A stretch of DNA of 64,000 bases from the NCBI RefSeq assembly GCF_000421185.1, contig NZ_ATWJ01000007.1, positions 620,001 to 684,000 of the forward strand. Direction: 5' to 3'. The position numbers and the translations under genes were made by a program. Every line of letters starts with the position of its first letter. Positions within the stretch are counted from its first letter, which is position 1. Positions 1 to 7,903 of the stretch are shown here, in pieces. This DNA is from Ornithinimicrobium pekingense DSM 21552. GTDB lineage: Bacteria; Actinomycetota; Actinomycetes; Actinomycetales; Dermatophilaceae. A model generated the notes under the pieces. The model saw nothing but the letters and a program-made list of their open reading frames with translations. It had not been told where the DNA came from and ran no database searches.

Positions 1-381
1 GTGCGGGTCGAGCCCACGCTGGCCGAGGTATGCCGTGTGCTGCGCCGGCACGCCGAGCTGCTCGTGGAGTTCCACGGGGACGAGGGCCGCGGCTGCCGCG
101 ACATCCGCAAGCACATCGCCTGGTACACCAAGGGCTTCCGCGTCGGCGGACAGCTGCGCCACCAGCTCGGCCTGGTCGACTCCCTCGCCGACCTGGACCG
201 CCTGATCGAGACCCTCGACCTCGACCAGCCGTGGCCCGGTGACGCCGCCGAGGGGCAGCGTGGACGCGCCGGGTCCCCGCGGGTCGTGGCACTGCCCGAC
301 CGGTGGCTGGAGTCCCAGGAGCTGGACGAGGCGCAGCGTGCCGTCGTCGCCCAGGCCGAGCTCGACGTCTCCGGTGGCTGA
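1..381 (+). CDS. dusB: tRNA-dihydrouridine synthase, C-terminal part (cut by window start)
   Basis: The reading frame is open from the first base and ends at 379-381, so only about the last 126 residues are present. They contain the C-terminal helical tRNA-binding segment typical of DusB, with a CRDIRKHIAWYTKGF-type motif followed by a conserved leucine-rich helix. DusB uses FMN and NADPH to reduce uridines in the tRNA D-loop. The catalytic TIM-barrel lies outside the window. The following gene begins inside this one (GTG at 374), so the two are probably coupled. The first codon GTG is accidental and not a start. Confidence 0.85.
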   Translation: MRVEPTLAEVCRVLRRHAELLVEFHGDEGRGCRDIRKHIAWYTKGFRVGGQLRHQLGLVDSLADLDRLIETLDLDQPWPGDAAEGQRGRAGSPRVVALPDRWLESQELDEAQRAVVAQAELDVSGG

Positions 382-1102
382 GGTGGGCGGCACGGGACGG
401 GCCGGGGCCGGCGAGACCCGCGGCGTGGGATCGCCCCCACGCAGCCGGGACGGCAGCGTCCACGTCACCGACGAACGGGTCAACACCGTCTCGCACCTGG
501 TCGGGTCCTGCTTCGCGGTCGCGGGGGCGGCCCTGCTCGTGGCGCAGGCGGGTGCCCAGGGCGACCCGTGGAAGATCGTCGGCTTCAGCGTCTACGGCCT
601 GTCCCTGGTGCTGCTGTTCGTGGCCAGCACCCTGCACCACGGCCTCGACCGGGGCGAGAAGGTCAACGACGTGCTGCGCACCCTGGACTACACCTCCGTG
701 TTCGCGCTCATCGCCGGGACCGTGACCCCGCTGGTGCTGGTGCTCATGCGCTCCACCTTCGGCTGGACGATGTTCGGCGTGGTGTGGGCGATCGCCGTGC
801 TGGGGATCGTGCTGCGCTCGGTGTGGCGGGCGCTGCCGAAGTACGTCACCAACACGCTGTACATCTCCCTGGGCTGGGTCACCGTCCTGCTCGTGGCCGG
901 CGACATCGGGCTCCCGCTCGGAGCGCTCGTGCTCATGGCCGCCGGGGGCGTGGTCTACACGGTCGGCTTCGTCGTCTTCGTCCTCGAGCGGCCCAACCCG
1001 GTGCCCGGTGTCCTGGGCTTCCACGAGCTGTGGCACGTGATCGTGATCGTGGCCGCCGCCCTGCACTACCTGCTCATGTACCTCTACGTCCTGCCCGCGT
1101 AG
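374..1102 (+). CDS. trhA: Hemolysin III / TrhA family membrane protein (PAQR superfamily)
   Basis: About 242 residues with seven predicted hydrophobic segments. An early STLHHG motif and a C-terminal FHELWH...LHYLL segment supply the histidines that form the metal site of PAQR/TrhA proteins. In Gram-positive bacteria the family has been linked to membrane energetics and fluidity; hemolysis is a historical label. The GTG at 374 is chosen because it overlaps the dusB stop by 8 nt and gives a short Gly/Arg-rich leader before the first membrane helix. GTG at 383 is an alternative, and the frame stays open further upstream inside dusB. The 3' end overlaps the convergent sulfurtransferase gene by 19 nt. 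Confidence 0.85.
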   Translation: MAEVGGTGRAGAGETRGVGSPPRSRDGSVHVTDERVNTVSHLVGSCFAVAGAALLVAQAGAQGDPWKIVGFSVYGLSLVLLFVASTLHHGLDRGEKVNDVLRTLDYTSVFALIAGTVTPLVLVLMRSTFGWTMFGVVWAIAVLGIVLRSVWRALPKYVTNTLYISLGWVTVLLVAGDIGLPLGALVLMAAGGVVYTVGFVVFVLERPNPVPGVLGFHELWHVIVIVAAALHYLLMYLYVLPA

Positions 1103-2013
1103 CCGGACGGCGAGGCCGGTCGACGAGGCCGCTGGGCCGGTCCGGTGGCGACCGGGCGGGTCGGGTCGCTGACCCAGTCGCTCCAGCTGCCGACGTAGAG
1201 CGCGGGGGTCTGCTCCAGCAGACCCGCCGCCTCCAGGGCCAGCGCCGCGTGGGCGGCCGTGACCCCGGACCCGCAGTAGAGTGCCGTCGGGGTCGCGGGG
1301 TCGGCACCGGCGTCGGTCAGCAGCGCCTCGATCGCGTCCGCCGGCAGGAAGGTGCCGTCCTCGGCGAGCAGCGCGAGCGAGGGGAAGCTGCGCGCCCCCG
1401 GCACGTGCCCGGCGACCGGGTCGATCGTCTCGTCCTCACCCCGGAAGCGGTTCGCCGGCCGGGCGTCCAGCACCTGGCCGCCCCCCTCCAGCCAGGCGGC
1501 GAGCCCGTCGGCGTCGAGCAGCGGACGCCTGCCCGCCGTCAGCACGACATCGCCCTCCGGCACGTCCACGGACCCGGTCTCCACCGGCAGTCCCGCGTCC
1601 TGCCAGGCCGACAGCCCGCCGTCGAGGACCCGGGCACCTGCGACGCCGTAGTAGGACGCCACCCACCAGGCCCGGGCGGCGCCCGCCGAGATGCGGGCGT
1701 CGTAGAAGACCACCGGGCGGTCACGGCATACCCCCGCCGCGCGCAGCGCAGCCTGCACCCGCTCCAGGGAGGGCATCGGGTGCCGTCCGCCACGACGGTC
1801 GGGGGCGACCGGGTCGGACAGGCCGCCGTCGAGGTCGAGGAACGACGCGCCCGGCAGGTGGCCCGCGAGGTAGGCGGCGCGGTTGTCCTCCGGGGCCGTG
1901 CCGAGGGACCAGCGGACGTCGACCAGCACCGGTCGAGGGGTCGCGGGGCCGTCGGCGGAGAGCTCGGCCGCGAGGTCGCCGGCGCTGACGAGGGGGTGGT
2001 GGCTGCGGGGCAT
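1084..2013 (-). CDS. sseA: Sulfurtransferase (3-mercaptopyruvate/thiosulfate type, two rhodanese domains)
   Basis: 309 residues. Two rhodanese domains: an inactive N-terminal one (about residues 8-140, no cysteine in its loop) and an active C-terminal one with the loop CGSGVTA, catalytic Cys247. The CGSGVTA form is typical of SseA/mercaptopyruvate sulfurtransferases, which move sulfane sulfur to thiols or cyanide. The ATG at 2013 starts the typical PLVSAGDLA segment; upstream codons are open but look non-coding. The final ~20 residues run into the 3' end of trhA on the other strand. Residues 95-97 use a rare GTA Val codon inside a GGTATGCCG word. Confidence 0.85.
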   Translation of the reverse strand: MPRSHHPLVSAGDLAAELSADGPATPRPVLVDVRWSLGTAPEDNRAAYLAGHLPGASFLDLDGGLSDPVAPDRRGGRHPMPSLERVQAALRAAGVCRDRPVVFYDARISAGAARAWWVASYYGVAGARVLDGGLSAWQDAGLPVETGSVDVPEGDVVLTAGRRPLLDADGLAAWLEGGGQVLDARPANRFRGEDETIDPVAGHVPGARSFPSLALLAEDGTFLPADAIEALLTDAGADPATPTALYCGSGVTAAHAALALEAAGLLEQTPALYVGSWSDWVSDPTRPVATGPAQRPRRPASPSGYAGRT

Positions 2014-2077
2014 GGCCCGACGATAGCGACCCGCCTGTCCCTGTGGGGCGGGCCGGCGCCGTGGCACAGTGAGAGGC

Positions 2078-2344
2078 ATGTGCCGCAACATCCGCCCGCT
2101 CAACAACTTCGCGCCGCCCGCTACGGCCGAGGAGGTGCGTGCAGCCGCCCTGCAGTACGTCCGCAAGGTCGGCGGGTCCACCAGGCCGGCCAAGGTCAAC
2201 GAGGAGGCGTACGCCGTCGCCGTCGCCAAGGTGGCGGAGGCCACCCAGGAGCTGCTGGACGCGCTCGTGACCACTGCACCTCCCAAGGACCGGGAGGCGG
2301 AGGCCGCCAAGGCGCGGGCCCGCGCGCAGGCGCGGTACGCCTAG
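2078..2344 (+). CDS. DUF2277 family protein
   Basis: An 88-residue cytosolic protein starting MCRNIRPLNNF, the hallmark opening of DUF2277, followed by a helical body ending in an Ala/Arg-rich tail. The biochemical role is not known to me. The ATG at 2078 is preferred over an in-frame GTG at 2069 because the family begins with Met-Cys-Arg-Asn. Its TAG stop overlaps the GTG start of the next gene (TAGTG), so the two are probably co-translated. Confidence 0.85.
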   Translation: MCRNIRPLNNFAPPATAEEVRAAALQYVRKVGGSTRPAKVNEEAYAVAVAKVAEATQELLDALVTTAPPKDREAEAAKARARAQARYA

Positions 2345-2940
2345 TGGGCCGGGCGCGTCCTCCGCTGCGGGCGTCCGGCCCGCCGGCGACGCACCCCAGC
2401 CTGCTCCCGGACGCCCTGCCGCTCACGCGCGCGGTGACGCTGCGCAACGTGCTCAACTGGGTCAACCTGTCCACCCCCCTGGGCCTGGCGCTCGCGGGTG
2501 CCGGCGGCTGCCGGCTGCGGCGGGGGCCCGAGCGCTGCTTCCTGGCCGACCGCTACCGCTGGCGCTTCCCGGCCGCGGGCGCGTTCACCGTCGGCGACGT
2601 CGTGCTCAGCCGCCACGACCTGGACCTGCTGGCCGCGCGCCGTCCGACCCTCGTGCGGCACGAGCTGGTGCACAGCCGGCAGTGGGCCTACTGCTGGGGC
2701 CTGCCCTTCCTGCCGCTCTACGTCGCCTCGATGGGATGGTCCTGGCTGCGGACGGGGGACCGTGCCGCGCGCAGCGTCTTCGAGCGGGAGGCCGGGCTGC
2801 ACGACGGCGGGTATGCCGACGTCCCGCCACGACCGCTCGGCGTCGCCCTGCGCGAGGCGGGCGCACGGCTGTCCCTCGCGGTGCGTGGACGCCGCGGGCT
2901 GGACGCCGGCGCGGACGTCGGCACCGGCAGGCCCCGGTAG
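2344..2940 (+). CDS. Unrecognised protein with an HELVH (HExxH) motif
   Basis: 198 residues. I do not recognise a named family. It has an HExxH zinc-protease-type motif, HELVHSRQW, at residues 106-113, followed by a hydrophobic stretch (LPFLPLYVASMGWSWL) and FEREAGLHDGGY, where a glutamate could be a third metal ligand. A minimal zinc metallopeptidase is therefore possible but unproven. The start GTG overlaps the DUF2277 stop, and dgt follows 45 nt downstream with its own promoter. Confidence 0.6.
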   Translation: MGRARPPLRASGPPATHPSLLPDALPLTRAVTLRNVLNWVNLSTPLGLALAGAGGCRLRRGPERCFLADRYRWRFPAAGAFTVGDVVLSRHDLDLLAARRPTLVRHELVHSRQWAYCWGLPFLPLYVASMGWSWLRTGDRAARSVFEREAGLHDGGYADVPPRPLGVALREAGARLSLAVRGRRGLDAGADVGTGRPR

Positions 2941-2985
2941 CCGTACCCGCGCCCACGACCTGGCCGGACGGCATACCCTCGTCCC

Positions 2986-4293
2986 GTGACCACCGCGACC
3001 AGCGCAGACGTGCCCGGCTACGCCGCGGCCGACCGGGAGCGCTGGGTGGCCGAGGACCCGGCGCAGAAGCGCTCCGACCGCCGCGACTTCGCCCGCGACC
3101 GCGCCCGGGTGGTGCACTCCGCGGCGCTGCGCCGGCTGGCCGCGACGACCCAGGTCGTCCGGCCCGCCAGCGACGACTTCGTGCGCAACCGGCTCACGCA
3201 CTCCCTGGAGGTGGCCCAGATCGGGCGGGAGTTCGGCGCCGCGCTCGGGTGCGACGCCGACGTGGTCGACACCGCCTGCCTGGCGCACGACATCGGGCAC
3301 CCGCCCTTCGGCCACAACGGTGAGACGGTCCTGGACGAGTTGGCCGCCGGCATCGGCGGCTTCGAGGGCAACGCCCAGACGCTGCGCGTGCTGACCCGGC
3401 TCGAGGCCAAGCGGACGCACCCCGACGGCCGGTCGGCCGGCCTGAACCTGACGCGGGCCAGTCTGGACGCTGCGACGAAGTACCCCTGGCCCCGGGGCGG
3501 GGGAGGCCCGGGGACCGGTCGCAAGTTCGGCGTGTACGCCGACGACCTCGACGTCTTCGCGTGGCTGCGCCGCGGCGCGGCCGAGGGTCCCGCCGACCGC
3601 CGGTGCCTCGAGGCGCAGGTGATGGACTGGTCCGACGACGTGGCCTACTGCGTGCACGACGTGGAGGACGCCATCGCCTCCCAGCGGGTGGACCCGGCTG
3701 CGCTGCGCTCACCGACGACGCAGGCCGACGTCGCGACGCTCGCCCAGGAGTGGTACGCCCCCGACCTCGAGGTCGAGGTGCTGCGGGCCGCGCTGGGGGA
3801 GGTCCTGGACAGCGGCTGGGTGCCGGACCGCCACGACGGGACGCGCCGCGACCTCGCCGCGCTCAAGGACATGACCTCGCGGCTCATCGGCCACTTCGTG
3901 CATACGGTCGAGCTGGCGACCCGGGAGCGCTACGGCCAGGGCGTGCTCAGCCGGTACGCGGCCGACCTCGTGGTGCCCGACCGGATCCGCGCGCAGGCCG
4001 CGGCGCTCAAGGCGGTCGCGGCCCACTTCGTCATGCTCAGCGACGAGCGGCGGCAGGTCATGAGCACCGAGCGGGAGGTGCTGGAGTCGCTCGTCGGGCG
4101 CTACCGCGACGACCCGTCCCTGCTCGACCCTGTCCACCGCGAGGCCCACGACGCCGCGGCGGACGACGCGGCCGCGCTGCGCGCGGTCATCGACCAGGTC
4201 GCCAGCCTCTCCGACGCCCGTGCCCTGGCGGTCCACGCCGACCGCCCGGTCCGGCCGCGCCCCGCCCCGACCACCCCCGGAGGTATGCCGTGA
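2986..4293 (+). CDS. dgt: dGTP triphosphohydrolase-like HD-domain protein
   Basis: 435 residues with a clear HD metal-dependent phosphohydrolase core: first His in NRLTHSLEV (His72), the HD pair in LAHDIGHPPFGH (101-102), and later SDDVAYCVHD. Members hydrolyse dNTPs to nucleoside plus tripolyphosphate. In actinobacteria this gene usually lies just upstream of dnaG; here dnaG is 6 kb away with other genes between. The GTG at 2986 is 6 nt after a TACCCT -10-like box (2974-2979) without a ribosome site, which suggests a leaderless transcript. The last codons and TGA overlap the next gene within a GGAGGTATGCCGTGA block. Confidence 0.9.
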   Translation: MTTATSADVPGYAAADRERWVAEDPAQKRSDRRDFARDRARVVHSAALRRLAATTQVVRPASDDFVRNRLTHSLEVAQIGREFGAALGCDADVVDTACLAHDIGHPPFGHNGETVLDELAAGIGGFEGNAQTLRVLTRLEAKRTHPDGRSAGLNLTRASLDAATKYPWPRGGGGPGTGRKFGVYADDLDVFAWLRRGAAEGPADRRCLEAQVMDWSDDVAYCVHDVEDAIASQRVDPAALRSPTTQADVATLAQEWYAPDLEVEVLRAALGEVLDSGWVPDRHDGTRRDLAALKDMTSRLIGHFVHTVELATRERYGQGVLSRYAADLVVPDRIRAQAAALKAVAAHFVMLSDERRQVMSTEREVLESLVGRYRDDPSLLDPVHREAHDAAADDAAALRAVIDQVASLSDARALAVHADRPVRPRPAPTTPGGMP

Positions 4294-5318
4294 CCCTGCT
4301 GAGCGAGCTCGAGACCCCGGTCGTCGGGGCACCGATGGCCGGAGGGGTGAGCAGCCCGCTGCTCGTCGCCGCCGTCAGCGACGCGGGCGGCCTGGGGATG
4401 CTCCCGGCCGGATACCGCACCCCCGAGCAGCTGGCCGCCGACCTGGTCCACGTCCGCGACCTCACCGACCGGCCCTTCGGCGTCAACCTCTTCGTCCCGC
4501 AGCCCGTGGACCGTGGGCGGCACGAGACGGCGGTGCAGACCTACCGGGAGGCGCTGCTGCCGCGTGCCGCCACCCTGGGCGTCGAGCCCGGACACCCGTC
4601 GTGGGGGGACACCGACCACTGGGTCGACAAGGTGCTGCTCGTGGAGGCGCTGGCGCCGGCGGTGGTGTCCTTCACCTTCGGCGTGCCGGACAGGGGGACG
4701 CTCTCACGTCTGCGGGCCGCCGGCTGCGAGATCCACATCACGGTGACCTCGGCGGGCGAGGCCCTGGCCGCCCAGGAGGCCGGGGCCGACGTGCTCGTCG
4801 TGCAGGGGCAGGAGGCGGGCGGGCACCGTGGCACCCACGACCCGACGGCCGAGCCGGAGGCGATCGACCACCTGGGCCTCCTCGAGGCAGTCACGGCGGC
4901 CGGCGGGACGCTGCCGATGGTCGCGGCCGGCGGGGTCACCACCGCGGGAGACGTCGGCCGGGCCGTGGGCACCGGCGCGGTGGCCGTGCAGGTCGGGACC
5001 GCGCTGCTCCTCGCCACGGAGTCGGGGGCCTCGCCGGCCTACCGGGCGGCGCTGCGGGACTCGTCGCTGACGGAACGGGTCACGACGCGGGCCTTCAGCG
5101 GCCGTGTCGCCGGGGCGGTGCGCAACCGCTTCGTCGATGAGCTCGAGCACCTGGCGCCGCCCGCCTTCCCGGCGGTCGACCAGGTGAGCCGACCGGTGCG
5201 GACCGCCGCGGCGCGCGACGGCGACGTGCACGGCATCCACGTCTGGGCCGGGTCCGGCTGGCGGGCGTGCCAGGATCGGCCCGCGACCGAGATCGTCAGG
5301 GAGCTGGTCACCGGGTGA
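4290..5318 (+). CDS. Nitronate monooxygenase (2-nitropropane dioxygenase family, FMN)
   Basis: 342 residues. An FMN-binding TIM barrel of the NMO/FabK-like group: N-terminal PVVGAPMAGG, a GVNLFVP strand, the QGQEAGGHRG flavin/catalytic segment near residue 175, and a VAAGGVTT phosphate-binding loop near 210. These enzymes oxidise alkyl nitronates, but a related flavin role cannot be excluded. The GTG start at 4290 overlaps the dgt stop by 4 nt, with GGAGG 7 nt upstream, so translation is coupled to dgt. Confidence 0.85.
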   Translation: MTLLSELETPVVGAPMAGGVSSPLLVAAVSDAGGLGMLPAGYRTPEQLAADLVHVRDLTDRPFGVNLFVPQPVDRGRHETAVQTYREALLPRAATLGVEPGHPSWGDTDHWVDKVLLVEALAPAVVSFTFGVPDRGTLSRLRAAGCEIHITVTSAGEALAAQEAGADVLVVQGQEAGGHRGTHDPTAEPEAIDHLGLLEAVTAAGGTLPMVAAGGVTTAGDVGRAVGTGAVAVQVGTALLLATESGASPAYRAALRDSSLTERVTTRAFSGRVAGAVRNRFVDELEHLAPPAFPAVDQVSRPVRTAAARDGDVHGIHVWAGSGWRACQDRPATEIVRELVTG

Positions 5319-5704
5319 GCGCAGGCCCGCGGCACGACGCACCGGGGCAGTCCCGGGACGGGGCGTCGGGCAGGCCCGTCGCCGGTCTTCCCCCGGGGGT
5401 GGTGCTGGGGGGAGACCGTGACCTCGGCGGGTCCGTGCGCTCGCAGGTGCACCGGCACGAGGTGCTCCGCGGGCCCGCGCACCGGGCCTCCACCGTGGTG
5501 GTCAAGCGCTTCCTGCCGCAGCCCCCGGGCCCCGTCTTCCGTGCGCTGCTCACCTCCCGGTGGCGCTGGGTGGTGCGGGAGTGTGCCCTCGAGCTGCCGG
5601 ACGTCGCCGCAGCCTGCGACGAGGCGCTGACGTGGGCGGCGCGGGCGTGGAGCACGGGGTCCAGCCCCGATCTGCCGGGCTCCCCGGCCCGGCGGCAGCG
5701 CTGA
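5315..5704 (+). CDS. Hypothetical protein, possible phosphotransferase remnant
   Basis: 129 residues starting at a GTG that overlaps the previous stop by 4 nt. The middle has a VVVKRFLP strand and a WVVRECALEL helix that resemble the ATP-lysine strand and following helix of aminoglycoside/choline-kinase-type phosphotransferases, then an ACDEALTWAARAW helix. There is no catalytic HxD loop and the protein is far too short for a kinase. It may be a decayed gene or a small lineage-specific protein; the similarity is weak. Confidence 0.4.
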   Translation: MSAGPRHDAPGQSRDGASGRPVAGLPPGVVLGGDRDLGGSVRSQVHRHEVLRGPAHRASTVVVKRFLPQPPGPVFRALLTSRWRWVVRECALELPDVAAACDEALTWAARAWSTGSSPDLPGSPARRQR

Positions 5705-5807
5705 GCGGTGCCCGGCGCCGGGCCTCTGCGGGAGGCAGCGCGGGCGGCCCGCCCGGGTGGACACTGAACCATCCGGTCGTCCGCTGCGACGCAAGGGGTG
5801 AGGCAGC

Positions 5808-6347
5808 ATGACGGAGCCCAGGTCACCCGAGGGAGGCGAGATGGTCACGACCGACCCCGGGTACACCGACTTCGTGCTCGCCCGGCAGGGACGGCTGCGC
5901 CGCGCGGCCTACCTGATGTGCGGGGACGCCTCGCTGGCCGAGGACCTCCTGCAGGAGGCGCTGATCGCGCTCGCCTCCCGGTGGGAGTCGGTGGAGCACC
6001 CGGACGCCTTCGTGCGGAGGGTCATCTACCGCCAGCGGGTGTCGGCGTGGCGCCGTCAGCGGCACGAGGTGGTCAACGGGGACGTGCCGGAGCGCTCGGT
6101 GACCGACGGCGCCGAGGAGCGGGCCCGGGACGAGGAGGTGCACGACGCGCTGCGCGCGCTGCCCCCGCGGCAGCGCGCGGCGCTGGTGCTGCGCTACTTC
6201 GAGGACCTGACCGAGGCGCAGACGGCCGAGGTCATGGGGGTGCGGATCGGCACCGTCAAGAGCCTGTCCCACCAGGCCGTGGCGCGGATGCGTGAGGAGC
6301 TGCAGGCCGGACGAGCCGCGCAGCGGGAGAAGGAAGGGACACGATGA
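5808..6347 (+). CDS. ECF sigma factor, SigE-type (SigE70 family)
   Basis: 179 residues. Sigma region 2 (about residues 17-85, with AEDLLQEALIALASRWESV) and region 4 (about 105-170, with LPPRQRAALVLRYFEDLTEAQTA and a helix-turn-helix GTVKSLSHQAV). Small actinobacterial sigma factors of this kind are typically paired with a membrane partner gene, as here. ATG 5808 has GTGAGG 4 nt upstream; ATG 5841, preceded by GGGAGGCGAG, gives a 168-residue form and is equally plausible. The next gene overlaps by 4 nt (ATGA). A GAACC at 5765-5769 could be part of an ECF -35 element, but no convincing -10 follows. Confidence 0.85.
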   Translation: MTEPRSPEGGEMVTTDPGYTDFVLARQGRLRRAAYLMCGDASLAEDLLQEALIALASRWESVEHPDAFVRRVIYRQRVSAWRRQRHEVVNGDVPERSVTDGAEERARDEEVHDALRALPPRQRAALVLRYFEDLTEAQTAEVMGVRIGTVKSLSHQAVARMREELQAGRAAQREKEGTR

Positions 6348-7789
6348 GCGAGCTGCGCGACAGGGAGCTGCGCGACCTGCTGGAGCGCGTCTCCGCGATC
6401 GACGGCGACGTCGACGTGGACGAGCACTGGATGCAGGGTCGCCGTCGTCGCACCCGACGGGGCGCCGGGCTCGCCCTCGTCACCGGGGCGGTCGCCGTGA
6501 CCGCGGCCGCGGGCCTGGCGCAGACGGGGCTGCTGGGCGGCTCGGACCCGGCGCCGACGGGGCCGGCGGCGGTGCCCGACAGCCTCGAGACCTTCGTGCT
6601 GAGCGGGCAGGAGACCGCCGGCACGGCGCTGCCGGGACCGTCAGCGGCGCTGCGGGCCGCGACCCCGGACGACCTCGCGGGCACCAGCTGGACGCTGCAG
6701 GACGGTATGTGGAACGCCTCGACCTCCGCTCCCGACCTCACGGGGACCACAGGGACGACGGTCCTGGCGTTCGGCGGCACCGGACCCGGCCCGGGTGGGT
6801 GGGGTATCGAGGTCGACGGGTGCGGGTCGGTCGGGGTCGACGAGCTCTCGCTGGACGGACGGGGACGCTTCCCGGCGTCGGTGCCCAGCACGACCGACAT
6901 CGGCTGCCCGGACGACGTCCAGGCCGCGGAGGACTTCTGGATCGACGCCCTGGCCGGCGGCGGGCAGCTCACGGTGGTCGAGGACGGGCGGTGGCTCCTG
7001 CTGTCCGTCGACGCGCCGGCACCCCCTGAGCCGGGGCCTCCGGCCGAGCCGGGGCCCAGACCACCTGCAACACCCCGCCCGGACGAGAGCGGAGCACCGA
7101 CCGGTGGTGGGGCGACGGTCCCTGGTGACGACGACGGTGCCGCCCCTCCGGGCGAGCCCGCCCGCACGCCGACGGAGCGCGGCGGGCCGGAGCCGACAAC
7201 GGACGACGAACAGCCGCCGGGGCCGGATCCCGCCCCGCCACCGACGACCGACGCCGCCCCGCCGCCGACCCCTGGTGCCGGTCCCGTTGCGCCGACCGTG
7301 CCGGCGGACCCGACGGCGCCGACGGTGGCGGAGGGCTTCACCGGCCCGTCGGCCGCGTCTGTCGACCCGCCGTGGCCGGGCGGCGGTGGCGAGCTGTTCG
7401 CCCCCTCGGTCCGGGCCGGCGTCCACGAGGGCTTCGACCGGGTGGTCGTGGACCTCACCGGCACGGGGGACCCGGGGTGGCGTGCCGCCTACACCGACGA
7501 CCCACGGCTCGACGGGTCCGGGTTCGCCTCCGACGTCGCGGGCGACAGCGTGCTCGAGCTCAGCCTCTCCGGCATGGCCTACCCGGACCCGGGCTCGGAG
7601 GTCTACTCCGAGGGGACCTTCGGGCTGGACACCCACACGTTGACGGCCGTCGTCGAGGTCCACCGGACCACCCCGTTCGAGGGGATGCTGCAGGTCTTCG
7701 TCGGGATGCAGGGCGACCCCCGCCCCTACCGGGTGTTCCTGCTGCAGGACCCGATGCGGCTGGTGGTCGACGTCCAGACCTCGTCCTGA
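6344..7789 (+). CDS. Membrane-anchored AMIN-like domain protein, probable anti-sigma partner
   Basis: 481 residues. The N-terminal ~40 residues are charged and cytosolic, followed by a single membrane helix (about 40-60, ALVTGAVAVTAAAGL), an extracellular domain, and a long Pro/Gly/Thr-rich linker (about 225-345). The C-terminal ~135 residues have a GFDRVVVDLTG...GW...DPRLDGSG...LELSLSGMAYP pattern typical of AMIN-like domains of actinobacterial envelope proteins. The 4-nt overlap with the sigma gene and the cytosolic N-terminus suggest it holds and releases that sigma factor in response to an envelope cue. No ZAS (HxxxCxxC) zinc motif is present. Confidence 0.7.
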   Translation: MSELRDRELRDLLERVSAIDGDVDVDEHWMQGRRRRTRRGAGLALVTGAVAVTAAAGLAQTGLLGGSDPAPTGPAAVPDSLETFVLSGQETAGTALPGPSAALRAATPDDLAGTSWTLQDGMWNASTSAPDLTGTTGTTVLAFGGTGPGPGGWGIEVDGCGSVGVDELSLDGRGRFPASVPSTTDIGCPDDVQAAEDFWIDALAGGGQLTVVEDGRWLLLSVDAPAPPEPGPPAEPGPRPPATPRPDESGAPTGGGATVPGDDDGAAPPGEPARTPTERGGPEPTTDDEQPPGPDPAPPPTTDAAPPPTPGAGPVAPTVPADPTAPTVAEGFTGPSAASVDPPWPGGGGELFAPSVRAGVHEGFDRVVVDLTGTGDPGWRAAYTDDPRLDGSGFASDVAGDSVLELSLSGMAYPDPGSEVYSEGTFGLDTHTLTAVVEVHRTTPFEGMLQVFVGMQGDPRPYRVFLLQDPMRLVVDVQTSS

Positions 7790-7835
7790 GCTCGACGCGG
7801 CAGCACCACGGGCAACGGAGTGCTCGCCCCTCGTG

Positions 7836-7867
7836 GGTCGACCTCGCCCAGCTGGACGATGTCGACC
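7836..7867. repeat. 32-bp intergenic palindrome, copy A
   Basis: Arms GGTCGACCTCG and CGATGTCGACC flank a CCAGCTGG centre, so nearly the whole 32 bp is self-complementary. It lies between convergent genes (AMIN-like protein and LigD polymerase). The 15 bases before it (from GTGCTCGCCC at 7820) are also shared with copy B at 28575. No T-run follows, so a classical intrinsic terminator is doubtful. Confidence 0.75.
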
Positions 7868-7903
7868 GACCGAGGACGAGATCGCCCGCAACGTCGGGTC
7901 GGC

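Noticed and set aside
568-2343. Long plus-strand open frame upstream of the HELVH protein
   Set aside because: Arg/Pro/Ala-rich shadow of trhA and sseA; only the part from GTG 2344 looks like protein.
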